A DNA stretch of 64,000 nt from the NCBI RefSeq assembly GCF_047511655.1, contig NC_133394.1:143629343-143693342 (forward strand), in the 5' to 3' direction. This DNA comes from Castor canadensis. Its lineage: Eukaryota; Chordata; Mammalia; Rodentia; Castoridae. Each line of letters opens with the position of its first letter. Position 1 is the stretch's first letter. Positions 11,201 to 23,364 of this stretch are shown piece by piece. The translations under genes and the position numbers were made by a program. The notes under the pieces are model-generated. The model did not search any database. It saw only the letters and a program-made list of their open reading frames with translations, and was not told the DNA's origin.

Positions 11201-12600
11201 GCTCAGAAGTGCCCAGCAAATATGCAGTGAAGAAATGGACGACAGGTTGGCGAGTCCTTGCTGGATGGGTACACAAATGATGTATGCATTGGCTTCTGCC
11301 CATTATTTCTCAGGCAACTCAACTTTTACTGTGCCTTGTGCAGTCTTGGGACAAATGAGAAGAGTGGTAAATGAGCAGGGTTGTAGCAGAATGCTTGTTT
11401 GTTTCTGATCTGTGAATGGTGCCGCTCAGTAGAGGTGGGGAGTCCCCAGCTCACAGCTAGAAAACAAAAATATTAAAGCTTATCTGATGTTAAGGGAATT
11501 ACATGACTACAGAGCTAGCTCAGCAGTAAAATTAAAGCATTATGACAGGTGATAGTGCTGTGGGCTTAGGGATATAGATAGATTCTTGACTGAAGATTTG
11601 TTTAAGAAAGATTTGTTTAAGAAAGCAGTAAAGAAAAAAAAAAATCAGAAAAAGCTCCAACCCTGCAGTAAGGACTCAAAGGATGGGTGGGGAAACTGAA
11701 GTAGAAGCCCAGATGTATGATGGTTTCACCTTACTAGGCCCAGTTGCTGAGGAAGCCCTAGACATGGAGAGGCAGGCAGCAAGACCAGTGCCAGATCCAC
11801 CCGCTGGAAGGGACTGGGGTCAATGTACTCTTCTGGGATCCCAATCCAAGTCTCTTCCATGTTCACCCTGTCCCCTTCACCTCATCAGCACCTAGCCATT
11901 CTCTAGTCTCTCTTATATTAAAAAGAAACAAATAAACCAGTCAACGAAAAAGCAAACTTCCCTTCTTGCAAGCAGGTGTTATCGGTATAGAATTGTCTCT
12001 GTTTTATTTCCTTCTCACTCCTTTCTTGTACACACTGCTGGATATCCACCTTTTTCTCTACCCAGGAGATTGTATTCACTGATGAATGACATCCTTGTCA
12101 TCATTGCTATATCCAAACGCACACTGTGCCATGTATCTTTGTTGCAGCATCTAACACTGGTGACCACTCTTCTTTCTTGACTGGGCTCCAGGAAGAATGC
12201 CCTCTCCTGGGTACTGCTGCCTCTCCTTCGTGGATCCATCTCCTCTGATAACTTCCTACCAGAATGGTGGTGTTCCTCCTGGTTTTTAGGGTGATTGATT
12301 CTTATGTTCCATACCTTCTTGTTAGATGTCATCCATTTTCAGGGATCCATATATAAGTATAAATTATGTGACTCCCAAATCCATTTCCCGAGATTTCTTG
12401 GCAAATGACCATTCCTGTGTACCCACACCCATTTCCTGGATAGCTCTCCCAGACCATCCCATAAGCTGAATATGCCATTTTAATTCTGTCATCCTGGGGT
12501 AATTCTGATCCGAAGGACCAAAAGAAAACTGACAAGGGCCAAAATAATACATTATATTATTTCTTACAGATGAAAAGCTGACTTAAGAATCGCCTAACAA
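8280..12600. other. Intergenic stretch without recognised gene
   Basis: I recognise no gene here. The open frames, longest about 112 codons, lie in both directions over C-rich and A-rich text and look like chance. Visible details are a 12-14 base C run near 9921-9934, T/C-rich tracts near 9940-9970 and 10245-10263, a 15-bp tandem duplication at 11595-11624, and a possible MIR or L2 scrap near 11140-11240. No SINE is recognised over these 4.3 kb. Confidence 0.55.
11595..11624. repeat. 15-bp perfect tandem duplication
   Basis: The unit gatttgtttaagaaa occurs twice head to tail. It is probably a replication-slippage duplication, with no other meaning visible. Confidence 0.9.
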
Positions 12601-12691
12601 GGATGGGGCATGGCAGAAGTTGTAGAGCACCTGCCTAGCAAGCCTGATGCCCACATTCAAACGCCAACCAACATCTCAAGAAAAAAAAAAA
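12601..12691 (+). mobile_element. ID-like SINE, degenerate
   Basis: 'gtagagcacctgcctagcaa' is followed by a decayed box-B region ('cattcaaacgccaac') and an A run. It is an older copy than most in the window. Confidence 0.78.
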
Positions 12692-12918
12692 TCACCTATC
12701 ATGGGTAAATTCTAACACATCAAAAATTGCCTTGAGAAAATATTAGGCTTGGTTTAAGACAAAAAAGTAAAATACAGCTGGCAGTAGTGAAACCAGAAAA
12801 TGATTTAAAATAAATAAACCTCTTGCTCACAAATTGATGAAAAAACCAAAAAGACCTGGTAAAAATTAGATGTTTGAAATTTGATACAATAAATCTGATA
12901 TAAAAATAGTGATGCTAA

Positions 12919-13400
12919 GATGAAATTTACCATGGAAAAAGTTTTAACCTGCAAAAATTTGACAAAGATGAAGAAAAAGAAGTTGGTAAATTAAACCTTC
13001 ATTGTATAAGTACACAAGAAGTATTTTATCCTGATGGAAATAATATTTGTAAAATAAAAATGCAAGGAAAGAGTTTAAATCTTCCAAATAGAAAATTGAT
13101 CAAAGAATTAAATTGGCTTAATGGAGTTTTCCCAGGACAAGTTATTGCCACAAAGTTCATCAGTGTTCAAAATATCATGTTATCCTGATGGAAATATTTA
13201 TATTCAAAAACAACAACAAGAAACCCAGTTGGTCAAAACACACAGGAACTCAAAATGATGAAAGTCAAAATGTCCTACTCATCCCAGGGGTACTTCAATC
13301 CCCACAGTTTCCAAATGAGATCATTTTATATTCCCCACAGACTTCATCCTTTTTCTGCTACTACAATATGAAACCACAGACTTGGCAAATTATTAACAGT
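12919..13400 (+). pseudogene. Decayed open frame of unknown origin
   Basis: A stop-free frame of 89 codons runs 12919-13185 and ends at tga 13186-13188. It has no suitable ATG at its start, and its amino-acid make-up looks protein-like, with few low-complexity runs. It contains EVFYPDGNNICKIK near codons 33-46. The same DNA string, ttatcctgatggaaat, recurs near 13181-13196. There it would give YPDGNIYIQK in a shifted frame that later breaks again, and a third frame stays open to about 13366. This pattern of open pieces joined by shifts suggests a degenerate processed pseudogene or a transposon coding relic. I do not recognise the parent. YPDGN-type repeats remind me of some sperm-flagellar proteins, but that is only a guess. 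A MaLR LTR starts just after it. Confidence 0.35.
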
Positions 13401-13730
13401 AGTTCATTTGGTTCCAAAGGCTGGACAGTACAAGCTGGGTGAGGCTGCATCTGATAAGGACCTTCTTGCTACATCACGACATGGTGGAAGGTGTCACCCA
13501 GTGAGCGTATATGCGGCACTTGCATGTGTGCACAAGACAGAGCGACAGAGAAGAAAGGAGCAGGAACTCCCAGGGCAACAGCCCCACTCCCATGGTAAAT
13601 GCCCCACTCCTCACGAGGAACCCAGTCATGCGGGGGCAGCCCCCTAGCCTAATCACTACATAAAGGTGCCACCTCTTAATACTGTTACAATGACAATTTT
13701 TAACACACCCTAACATCCATCTATACCCTA
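13390..13730 (-). mobile_element. MaLR (ERVL-type) solo LTR, reverse
   Basis: 'ttcatttggttccaaaggct', 'aaggaccttcttgctacatc', 'acatggtgga', 'cctaatcactac' and 'ccacctcttaatactgttac' are reverse-strand landmarks of MST/MLT-type mammalian MaLR LTRs, as I remember them. No internal retroviral genes are seen, so this is an old solo LTR. Confidence 0.75.
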
Positions 13731-13969
13731 AACTGTCCCTCTTGTGTTTATTATCTCAGAGAATTACCATCATCCCCAATCAAAATTCTGTAATTTTCCT
13801 TAAAATCACCTTTCCTTTTCGGACTGCCGTTCCCTCACCTCCACTGCCTTTTCTGGGTCCTCAGTATCTCTGAGTGCACTCTGACCACATGGGTCCCGCT
13901 GCATGCTCTGCTGTTTAGGCAATCATTACTTCTGGGTTACAACCAAATAACAGGTCATACATGTTCCCT

Positions 13970-14345
13970 GGACTCTTTCAAACTACTGCACACCCTGTCA
14001 AGGAAAGAAATCTTCCTAAAACCCAAATCTGACCCTATACACTTCATGGGTTCCCTCTGTCCTGGGCCTGGCTTGCAAGACCTGTCATGATGCTTACAAC
14101 TCCAGACTAAACCTACCATTGCAGTGACACTGCACTTTTCTGTCTCTTTGGCTCAAAGGCACTGACATGCTTCTTCTTCGCAAAATTCTGCTGCCTTCAC
14201 CCTACCCCTATAATCCCTGTGCTAGCAAATTCCTACTCATTGTATTGCAGTTCTCTATTCTCTTGTGTGTCTCTCCTACTAAATGACAAAGTATTTAGGA
14301 CAAGGTCACACCTTATTCACCTTTATATTCTCAGTGCCAGGTTCT
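13970..14345 (+). repeat. L2-like LINE 3' relic
   Basis: 'caaatctgaccctatacact', 'ggcttgcaagacctgtcatg' and 'caaggtcacaccttattcac' follow the order of the L2 3' end as remembered. Diverged. Confidence 0.5.
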
Positions 14346-14560
14346 CGTAATTACCAATGAGTAATAGGAACCTCTCTGTATTTGTTGATGAAAAGAGCTT
14401 TCTTAATCTGCACAACAATCCTGCACAACAAGTATTATTATCCTCATTTAAAGAAGCTCAAAAGAAGTAAGTAATTTGCTCCAGTCCCTAGAGCAAGAAA
14501 GTAGCAGTTAGGATTTAACCTTTATTGGTGTAACTGTAAAGTGCCTGTTTTTTCAATTCC
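14345..14560 (-). repeat. MIR relic (reverse)
   Basis: 'acaagtattattatcctcat' is followed by 'gtagcagttaggatttaacc', the typical order of a reverse MIR. Confidence 0.6.
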
Positions 14561-14685
14561 ACCACACTGTGCCTTTCAACTGCACACAGCCAAAACACAG
14601 ATGTGGGGACATGGCTCCCACAAATATGGTTTTGAGAGTCAAGAAGAGAAAGAAATGCATTCAAAAGAACAATCAAGACAGTGCA

Positions 14686-14775
14686 GAGCTGGCAGAGTGG
14701 CTCAAGTGGTAGGGCGCCTGCCTAACAAGCCCAAGAAAGGCCCTGAATTCAAACTCAAGTACTGCAGAACAAAAA
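14686..14775 (+). mobile_element. ID-like tRNA-derived SINE
   Basis: 'gagctggcagagtggctcaa', 'tagggcgcctgcctaacaag' and a decayed box B. It lies inside a chance open frame of 159 codons (14541-15020), which explains part of that frame. Confidence 0.82.
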
Positions 14776-14789
14776 TGAAAACTAAAAAA

Positions 14790-16000
14790 CATGTAGTTGT
14801 AGGTGCATGGACCACATGTGTACACAGGAGACAGAATGGCCATGAAAGAAAGAAAGGGAAGGTGAGGAAGACTGGGGAGAGGGGCTATGGTTCAAAAAGA
14901 TTGATAAAGCTGGGAGAAGAATCCTCCACAAACGTGAAAAATAAGTTTAGTTTTCCTCTACACCACTTACTGCATCTGAATGAGCTTAAGAAATTAATAT
15001 TCTCTCTCAGTGTAATATAGATGACAAAGCTGCTAATGCCACTGTTTTGACATTTCCAACACTGAAATGATTAAATGAATAAGAGTGTAAGTGCCAGCAA
15101 GGCTGATTTCTCAGAAGCATCGTGCATTCTACCGGGAGCATCTTTTTTGGATGTTGCCAGAGTCCTCAGGCGGGCCATTATGAGCGGATTTCTTCATGTC
15201 TTGTGTCTCATCAATGTATTCCGCTGCATTCCAAGTACTAATTAAAATTATATGCTGATTGCCAAAGTAAAAGCAAAGCACTTACTTTAAAATAAGTCTC
15301 TAAATTAAATGGCTCAAAGCACAGTGATTCCAAGATAACATAAAGTTCTTAACCTGTTCCACAATTTTTACCCTATCCCAGGGAGAAGGCTGAGACTCAG
15401 ACATAAAATTTAATATTGCATTTTCCTGGTATTTATAATTATTCAAAAATAATCTAAAACTTCAAAGTTTACAGAAAAGCAACTTCTTAAGCCCTCCTCC
15501 AATTTTATCTTTTTAATAGACTGAACTGGCTTTATTTGGAATTCTGAGGTTAAATGTATATTCTAGACATGGAGAAAAGATTGCCTATTATGAAAATGTA
15601 TCTGTGAGTCTTTGTCAAAAACCTAATCCTTAGTGCATGATTGATTATCTTACAGCCAAATAAAACACATTTCAGAAATGTTTGTTCTACAAATGTTATG
15701 TTGAAATAACATTTCAGGGGAAAAGAGGCTGGAAAAGTTCCCTAAGTAGATACTAGACTCAGACATCGAGAATAAGACTTAATACATCATAAATGCTCAA
15801 TAAACATTGAATAATGTTCTAATTATTCTATCGACTATTATAGGAAGAAGTGCAAGCAGTACCCAACACAAATGAATTAAAAAAAAAAACCAACCATGAA
15901 TTATTCTTCAACTTGAAAAAGTCAAGGTAGTGTTGGCAACCATTTAAGTCCCTAATTCCTCATCCCACTTCCTGAGCACTCTTGCCCATTCTTTTATCTA
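14790..16000. other. AT-rich intergenic stretch; possible conserved non-coding element
   Basis: No gene or SINE is seen. About 15085-15330 has the texture of non-repeat, balanced sequence with homeodomain-type cores ('actaattaaaattatatgct'), unlike the flanking decayed repeats. Conservation cannot be judged from one sequence. Confidence 0.35.
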
Positions 16001-16430
16001 GCCAATGCCCTGCCCCACAGTGTTTCCTATGATTTAGCCCTGAACACTGAAACTCAGTCTTGAAGTTCTACTCAAATACAACTCCCTGCCTCTCTCACTC
16101 TACACACTCTCTAACATCTGCCTGAAAGTTTCAGTTGCCTTTCTCAGCTCCACTTCCCATCTGGCAAGCCCATTTTTCCAAACCCAATCAACTGCCAATT
16201 CTGTCCAAGCTATCCTGGTTCCCCTCAAAGTGGAGTCAATCAGTCTCTCTTTGAACAATTGTGGCACTTCACTCATTCCTCTATTGCACTACTTATCACA
16301 TTGCAATGTGATTGCTTGTGGATAAGAAGTATATCTCATTTATTTTTGTTATGCTAGGGCTTTGTACAATACAGTGCAGTACCTGACACACAAAAGATGC
16401 TCAGCAAATGCCTACTAAAAAAGAAATGCT
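16000..16430 (+). repeat. L2-like LINE 3' relic
   Basis: C/T-rich text ends with 'gcagtacctgacacacaaaa' and 'gatgctcagcaaatgcctac', the remembered L2 3' terminus ('cctggcacatagtaggtgctcaataaatg'). Confidence 0.6.
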
Positions 16431-17429
16431 AAAGTTTAATGACTGAAGGTAAATGGCTTCAGATAAACATCATAGTGGAGAATAGGGTGTGTGATCTTAT
16501 CAGAAAAAAAAATTAGTGAATGCCAAGTCATCATTTAAAGCTACTCCATAGTTTTTTTTGGTACAGAAACACCTAAAAATCCATTACAGCACAAGAAAGA
16601 AACTTCAGGACATCCTTGATTGCCCCCTGCTACATGGATCAGGAAAGTAAGGCCCACGGTGCTTGGAGTTTTTGTGACTAGTAAGTGGTGGGCCCCCTAA
16701 CCCAGGTCTCCTAACCCCAAGTTCATGGCTTCTTCCATTAACTGTGATCTCTCAGGAGGACTTTTCTAGCCTAGAGTCACTGTTAGGGATTACATTCTAT
16801 GGTCTAGTCTCAAATAAATATTTTACCCATTTTTACATAGAAGTAAAAGACCAGATTGTTTTGAGAAAACCATCCGTTAACTGAAAACAAATGCTTGCAT
16901 GGGTGAGTACACCTGTGTGTTTATTTATGACTCTGAAGGATTAACCGATGCTATCTTTCTTAAAATTTGGTTGAAAAAAAAATACAGACTCAGAAGAAAA
17001 ACTCCTGATTAAAAAAAAAACAAACACCCCTAATACAAGAAAATCATTTGTTTTTAAGGGAGAGGCCAGATGCACTATCAATAAAACTGACACCATCCAT
17101 GGAACACCACGTACCATACTAGGTAGGTTTTCTTCATGTAGCACTGTTAAAATGTTTGACGGAAACAAATGGCAGATTTGGGGAGGACATTAATTTGCCC
17201 AAAGTCAATGGAATCAACTTATTTTTGTACCATTAATTTCTCAATATAAGACTGATTTTATTAGAAGTAAGTTTGTGAAAGTAAAATCCAATTGCATAAA
17301 ACTCAATATTGTTTAGAAAAAGAGTATCTAGCCAGCTTCATCAGATCATAAATACCAGCACTATAATAAACATTAAAGTTGAATGTTTAAGATGGTTCAC
17401 AGCACTAAAATTATATATGTATCTCTCTA

Positions 17430-17653
17430 TATTTTTTTCTTTTTGGTGAGATTGGGGTTTGAACTCAGGGCTTCATGATTACAAAGCAGGAATTCTACTG
17501 TTTTGAGTCATATCTCCAGTCCATTTTGCTTTTGTTGTTTTGGAGATGGGGGTCTGGCCAACTGTTTGCCTGGGCTAGCCTCGAACTGCAATCCTCCCAA
17601 TCTCAGCCTCCCGAGTCACTAGGATTATAGGCATGAGCCACCGGAGCCTGTCT
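17430..17653 (-). mobile_element. B1-ID dimeric SINE (reverse)
   Basis: 'gggtttgaactcagggcttc', 'gcaggaattctactgttttg', then the reverse B1 part ending 'aggattataggcatgagcca'. This is the last SINE before a gap of about 10 kb around the promoter. Confidence 0.85.
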
Positions 17654-18770
17654 TAGAAATGAATTTTTATTTGCAGTTAGTGTTACATAGCTAAATATAT
17701 AGAAGAAGGTTCAGATTAACCATTCAGAGGTGATAAATAATGACTAGTGTCTGATTTAGCCTGGTTTCTCAGCAATCAACTATTTATGTGTGAATTATGC
17801 ATGCCCAAATTTTTAACCCCAGTATAGATCTGTCATCAGCGGACACAGATCCAGGGAAATGTGAATTAATGTTAGTTTCTGGAGGACAGAACTGTCTCCA
17901 GAAAATGTTTGCTAAAGCCACAATACATGTTTTCTTTCTACTGCTGTTTAAAACGTAACCATTGCGCTCCTCTCTCCCATAGGCCTGTGGGCCTAGTTTA
18001 CAGTATTAGCAAGCACCCAGGTGGAGGCAAGGCAGTGTAAGTTGCTCATCGTGTGGAATTAACCCTAAACTGGAAAATGTCGAAACAAAAGCATCTTACG
18101 TAAAAATAAACTTAAAATTGAAAAGGGAAATATGGTAGGCACGTGTAAAAGAACAAGTTAAAATGAAATCAGCTAAATTTCCAAATGCTGCACAGTAGAA
18201 ACGGAAGGATTATTTTGAGACTCTGAAAATTTCTTATACCTTTGCAATAATTTGTGGTAATCAAAAGAGGGCGGGAAAAACATGGGTTTGCATAAGAGTA
18301 GGTAACACCGATTTTTGTAATAACCAGAGAGCACATTCACCTGCTAGTGTCTCAGAAACAGGAAAAACGGGAAAAAACATTATAATGGAAACACTAGTTA
18401 ATGAGCAGAATAAAAGCTAATTACAAAAGCAGGATCACAGCCCAAAAGAAAGTAAAGGACAGAGAAGAGAAAAATCACCACTCAGTTACCAAATCCATGA
18501 CAGTTCAACAGGAAACACTGGAAAAAGGTAAAAATTTAGCCTAAACATTACATAAAGTATGCTGATTACCAACTACTACTTGATGAGTCTCCAAAAGAAT
18601 CAATAAATAACTCAGGACTGGGAATAATGAAAGTAGGTTAACAAAATATTCAGAAAGGCAAAATCCAGAAGGGCTAGCAACACTAATTGGGTGATGAAAA
18701 ATCTCCTTTTCCCCTGGAATCTTAAAGTGAAAGCCTTTGCTAGCAAAGAAGGATTTTTGACTTTTAACAA

Positions 18771-18828
18771 AGAATTTACTGGAAGATAAAAACAAAGACA
18801 AAAAAAAAAAAAGAATTTACTGGAAGAT
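18771..18828 (+). mobile_element. Tail-only retroposition scar
   Basis: A perfect 17-bp duplication, agaatttactggaagat (18771-18787 and 18812-18828), brackets only 24 bases of A-rich text (18788-18811). This is what extreme 5' truncation of a retroposed RNA leaves: target-site duplication plus tail and no body. Confidence 0.7.
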
Positions 18829-20344
18829 TTGAGTTTATTCTGCAAATAGATTCTTGTTAATTAAGTGATGAAAACAGTTCTAAACATGACACATCTTTTT
18901 TTTTTTATTGTGATGAGAAATTAACAATATTCCTTCTCCTCACAGAGAGGATAATCCTGGAATTAAGTCATTACCAGGGTCCTTTATATCAATATTTTAG
19001 AATTTCCCAGAAAATCAAAATCCTGTACAAAATAAATGTATATCTAATCATGAATAAAAAGTCTTGTTAGCCAATACAGCATGGATTTATTTTCATACAC
19101 TTTTATCACATAAACAGAACCTGCTTTTGGGTCTTCCAGAGTACCTTTTATAAAACGTTCCTTTTAATGAGTTATAATTATCAGAAAGTGCTGTTTACAG
19201 TGGATTTAGTCAAATAGTCTCATGCCAGAGAAACAGTTTTAGAAACAAGACTGTGCTCTATTGCAGTTTAGTTGTAACAGGTACAATAGAATAAAGGCAC
19301 ATTATTTAATTTGTATTACATCTTCCAGAAACAAACTGAACTGATGTCCTTTGGAAATCCACAGAATAAGGCCCAGAGAGGATAAACCATGAGTATTAAA
19401 AAAAAAAAAAAGACAACCAGAGTTAGAAAATGGTATTACTGAAACCTAGATATGCAATAAATTTACATCAATTTAGTGCAAATCCTTGCTCTGGGCCCAG
19501 CAGTATATTTTATTTCTTTAAAACCTCAGAAGCAAAGCTGTTTTTTAAAAACCTCAACTCTTATTTTTCTCTTTGAAGAAAAAATGGTGAATGAATTAAA
19601 TTCAGGACTACAATTTGTGAATTAGACATGCAGTTTTTTTGGTTCACAAAATAGAAGCCAGGTACTGTCAAATATATTTTTGAGAAGTACAGAGCGAACT
19701 AAAACAAAGCAGTACCTGACCATCAGTCCTCTTCAGGCCAAGGGATAAAGAATTAATGTCCAGAATGTGAAGAAGTTATATAAAGACTTGCATACCTTTA
19801 ATGTGTTATCAATGAAGTTACTGGGTCAAAATTTCCTGCATTCAAATTTTGGATCAAGAGTTAAAAAAAATTTTTTTAGATCAATTACAAAGTGACTTTC
19901 TAATTAAGGACTTCATGTTTTCCTACAAATCATGATAAGTAGACCTACCTAGCTGTTTTTAACCCAGGAGTCCAAGAATATAAAAAAGTCTTGCATAGAT
20001 ATTAGCACACACTTTTGGAGCTAGAAGAGGCAACCAGACTCTAGTCCAAGTTTGATTCCAGAGTTGGGAAAAGTGATCAGAAAGAGATCACTTGTGCTCA
20101 TTTGCTCAGACTCAAATCTTAGAGAGTCAGAGAGTCCAGCTCTTTTCATGATACAGGGATGTTTGATGTTTCTATTTCTCAGGAAAAGTGTGGGGAAATA
20201 ATTTCAAACACTTTAGGGGCAACATATAAACTAGACATGCTATCAAGAGATCATTTGTTTTATTGTTGATAAACGAACCTTTGTGGTCTAAATAAAAGGA
20301 AGTACCATGAAGGGAAAAGAAAACTGGAAATAGTATTTTTCCAG

Positions 20345-20500
20345 TCCCACTATGGAAGAGCTATTGCCTTATTTACCAATGAAAGACACTGAGGGCCAGA
20401 GCAGGTATTTTTCTAGCGTCACATAGCTAAACACACAGCCAAGGCAGTATCTTTCCCAAGGGTGACCCCAAGTCCAGTGCTCTTTGCACTGTGCTGTGTC
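20345..20500 (-). repeat. MIR relic (reverse)
   Basis: 'agacactgagggccagagca', 'gcgtcacatagctaaacaca' and 'ccagtgctctttgcactgtg' match reverse-strand MIR landmarks. Confidence 0.65.
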
Positions 20501-22505
20501 ACTCCTGGGGAGAAAGAATGGGTATGGTCAAGCTGCAAAAATGTCACTTATTTTAAATACCATGTATTATTTCATGACATGGTGGCCACAGTGATTTGGT
20601 TTAGATATCAAGCACTAAGAGGTTACAGACTCTGTGAAGAAGATCTGGAGCATTCAATCCCTGGTTCATAAAAAATAGGTTCAATGTATTTTGTTCAGTC
20701 ATGCAATCATAGTTGTTGAATTTTTAGTTAAAAATATGGAGTTATGCTAGTTATTTTTGAAAATTGTGTATATCATTTATCAAATTTCCATTCTTTTTTA
20801 AAATGTCATTTTTGGCTTGCAATATTAAAATACAAAAGTCACATAGTGAATATAATAACCATAGGACTCTTCTCAATATCTCATTTATGAATTCACATCC
20901 AATATTCATCACTGTCCTTTATTGAAATTATTTCTCATTAATGGAATATTTCCTTCACTTAACAACCAGTACAAAGGCATGCTTATTGCTTGTAGAATTA
21001 ATTTTAAAAGTAATTACCAAAGCTCATAGTCACCCAAATATGGTTTTGGCTTATAAATTAACACCAACCATTATCTGATGTTTATTTAATGGAGAGGATT
21101 GCTGTGTTTTAAAATATTCCTGTTGTTTTTAAATGATGGTGCTATAAATCTCAGCTGTTTTGTTTTTATAACTGATATAAAGAACATTATGTTTTAGTTG
21201 CTATTTATCTTCCTCAGAGATTTTCTGGCTCTTCTCTGCTGTGTAAATTATGTCTTACCATAGGTTATTTGTAACTTTGTGTTTTGAAATATTTTAAAAT
21301 ATCCTTTTCTAGATTCTGAATAAGTTGCAGGTTGAATAAATTAATTTCCCTGCACAATAAGCCATTTAATTTTCTGATTATCAATACTTACACAAGGAAA
21401 AGAGTAATGTTGGTTGAAAAAGTTATTATACTCACATTTGTTTTTAAAATGCATTAGCATGTCCAGTTCAATACGGGGTGGCTTGAAATTGTGTGATTTT
21501 ACAACACCTCAGATAAAAATAGTGTAGCTCTAGTGCAAAGACCCAACTGAAGATTTCCACCACCCTCCTTAGAGTTGGCCAGAACACCTTCAGTACCTAG
21601 GCTGGACAGGACTGCTCTCTTCCCCTTTACTGACAATTAAAAACATTAGGCACAACCTTTGAGACACAGTATCTCTTTCCAGACCTGGTGAAACAGAATG
21701 AGAGAAACCACTCCTACAAGAGGCTGCCTTAGGAAGTCTCTTAACTCTTAACTCAGAAGTCTGAGTTAAGGACAAGGAAGATGAGCCAATGAATCTGGTG
21801 AGACCGTAAGTGCACAGGGACACAAACAAGCAATAAAAGACTACTTCCTTCTTGACGATCAGCCCTAACAGAATTCAGACGCTTTTACCTTGTAAAACAA
21901 CATAATAGAATTTGGGCTGGAAGGAAGCTTAGAGGCCATAAACACTTTTGGTGTCTTTTGGTTTGTATGATTCTGAAGATTTGTCTGCGTAGTTGCTCTT
22001 GATTGGTTCAGGAAGGCTCGGTTTTGACCAAACACAACCAAACCAGAATTCTTTTTCTTTTTTTCCAAAACAGAATTTTATAGAAAATGGTCATGGAACT
22101 GAAGTTTAGAAATAAACTATCCTGCTTCACAAAAAATGATAAGGAGGTTGCAAAAGTTGCATTGGTTTCCTCTTTTCCAGGGCGGGGTCCAAGGTCAGCG
22201 CCCACCTGTGTGGTTTAAGCCCATCTTGACCCCTTCCTCACCCTGGCGTCCTGTCCTGCTGTCCCATCACCTCCACCGCAGACTGCCCAACGTAGCCCCC
22301 GGTTTTAAACTTGCTCAGTTGGCAATCGGGTAACTGGCCAGCGACAGCAGAGCCCTCAGGGTCTCCACGATGCACCCACAGGAGCTCAGTTTTGCTCTTG
22401 GAATCGCAGTTGACGTCTAGGGACGCTTAGTGTCTGGGGGAGGGAAGAATCAGTTTTGCTTTGGCTGATCAAAAACCCCACAAAGGCACCGATGAGTTCC
22501 CAGGT

Positions 22506-22522
22506 TGACCTAAGGGAGGTCA
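22506..22522. promoter_or_regulatory. Everted nuclear-receptor half-sites (ER5)
   Basis: TGACCT (22506-22511) and AGGTCA (22517-22522), two perfect half-sites facing outward, are separated by five bases at the upstream edge of the CpG island. Binding is not shown by sequence alone. Confidence 0.4.
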
Positions 22523-22551
22523 CCGTCCCCGTCCCTGCAGCGCACAGCAGT

Positions 22552-22557
22552 CACGTG
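22552..22557. promoter_or_regulatory. E-box CACGTG (tCACGTG context)
   Basis: A palindromic E-box in the context agTCACGTGgg lies in the CpG island about 950 bases before the start codon. This core is bound by USF and by MITF/TFE factors. Confidence 0.45.
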
Positions 22558-23274
22558 GGAAGCGGGTGGCGAAGGCCTCGGGGCCCGGGCCACCTTCGTT
22601 CCCACGACCCCTGCAGCCGGTGGTCTCAGCACCGCGCTCGGTGCGGGGTCACAGGCCGGGGCCCCGGGAAGGCCGCCAGGTGACAGAGCAAGGCCACCGC
22701 GGCGGTCACGGGCTGTATTCCCGGAGGATGTCCGCGGTGCAGTAGCCGCATAAGGCACGGGGCAGGCAGGCCGAGTCCCCGGGCGGATCGCTTCCCCTTC
22801 GCGCCCCCACCTGTGGGAAAGCTGCCCCAAGCTCCTGGCCTAAGAGCTTGGGGACCTGTCACTGGTCAGGGAATGTGACAGGCGGTCCTAATAAATATGC
22901 AGGAGAGATGGAGCCAAAGTAGCCGACACGCGGGGCCGGCGCTCGCGGGACTCGGGGAGCTGGAGTCCCGCCCCGGTGGCCGCGCCCGTGCCCGCGCTGC
23001 CAAGGCCGGCCGGACGGCGCCGGCGCGCTCCCGGCACCGAGCCTGCAAAAGGGGCCCGGGGCCGACGGCCGGTCCCCTCGCACACGGCGGGCAGCAACCA
23101 CTGCGGCCGCCGCCGCCGCCGCCGGGCTCCGGCGACACCGCGCCAAGCGCCATCCGCCTCGAGCCCCGGGGACGCCCGCTGTCCCCGGCCGCCGCGCGGC
23201 CCGGCTCTATGGAGCCCGGCCCGGTGCCCCGGCCCTCCGAGCCCGCCGCGGCCCGCCACGGCGAGGGCAGGAAG

Positions 23275-23285
23275 AAGATGGCGGC
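23275..23285 (+). promoter_or_regulatory. YY1-type element AAGATGGCGGC
   Basis: This is an exact copy of the extended YY1 motif AAGATGGCGGC, found just downstream of transcription starts in many CpG-island genes. It suggests transcription may begin near or a little upstream of here. It contains an ATG (23278) in frame with the TAPT1 start and in a strong Kozak context. Confidence 0.6.
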
Positions 23286-23331
23286 GGCCGTAGCAGCGGC
23301 GACGGCGGCGGCCTTGCGCGCGCCGCTGACG

Positions 23332-23336
23332 CCAAT
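23332..23336 (+). promoter_or_regulatory. CCAAT box
   Basis: CCAAT in the context gacgCCAATggcg, a good NF-Y type site, 173 bases before the start codon. The upstream tgacgc is a partial CRE. Confidence 0.5.
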
Positions 23337-23363
23337 GGCGCGCGCCGGCCGGCGAGCTGCGGA

Positions 23364-23364
<1 letters not shown>

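Larger units (their letters stand above)
17656..22500. other. SINE-free upstream flank of TAPT1
   Basis: I recognise no gene and no SINE. Contents that I can name are a tail-only insertion at 18788-18811, an MIR relic near 20345-20500, and A/T homopolymer runs near 18898 and 19400. The stretch ends at the CpG island. It may hold distal regulatory sequence. A divergent non-coding transcript (TAPT1-AS1) is known at the human locus, but nothing here lets me place its exons. Confidence 0.5.

Noticed and set aside
14541..15020. 159-codon plus-strand open frame, the longest outside the CpG island
   Set aside because: It crosses an ID-like SINE and an MIR relic, has no recognisable domain and no splice or promoter context. 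A chance frame.
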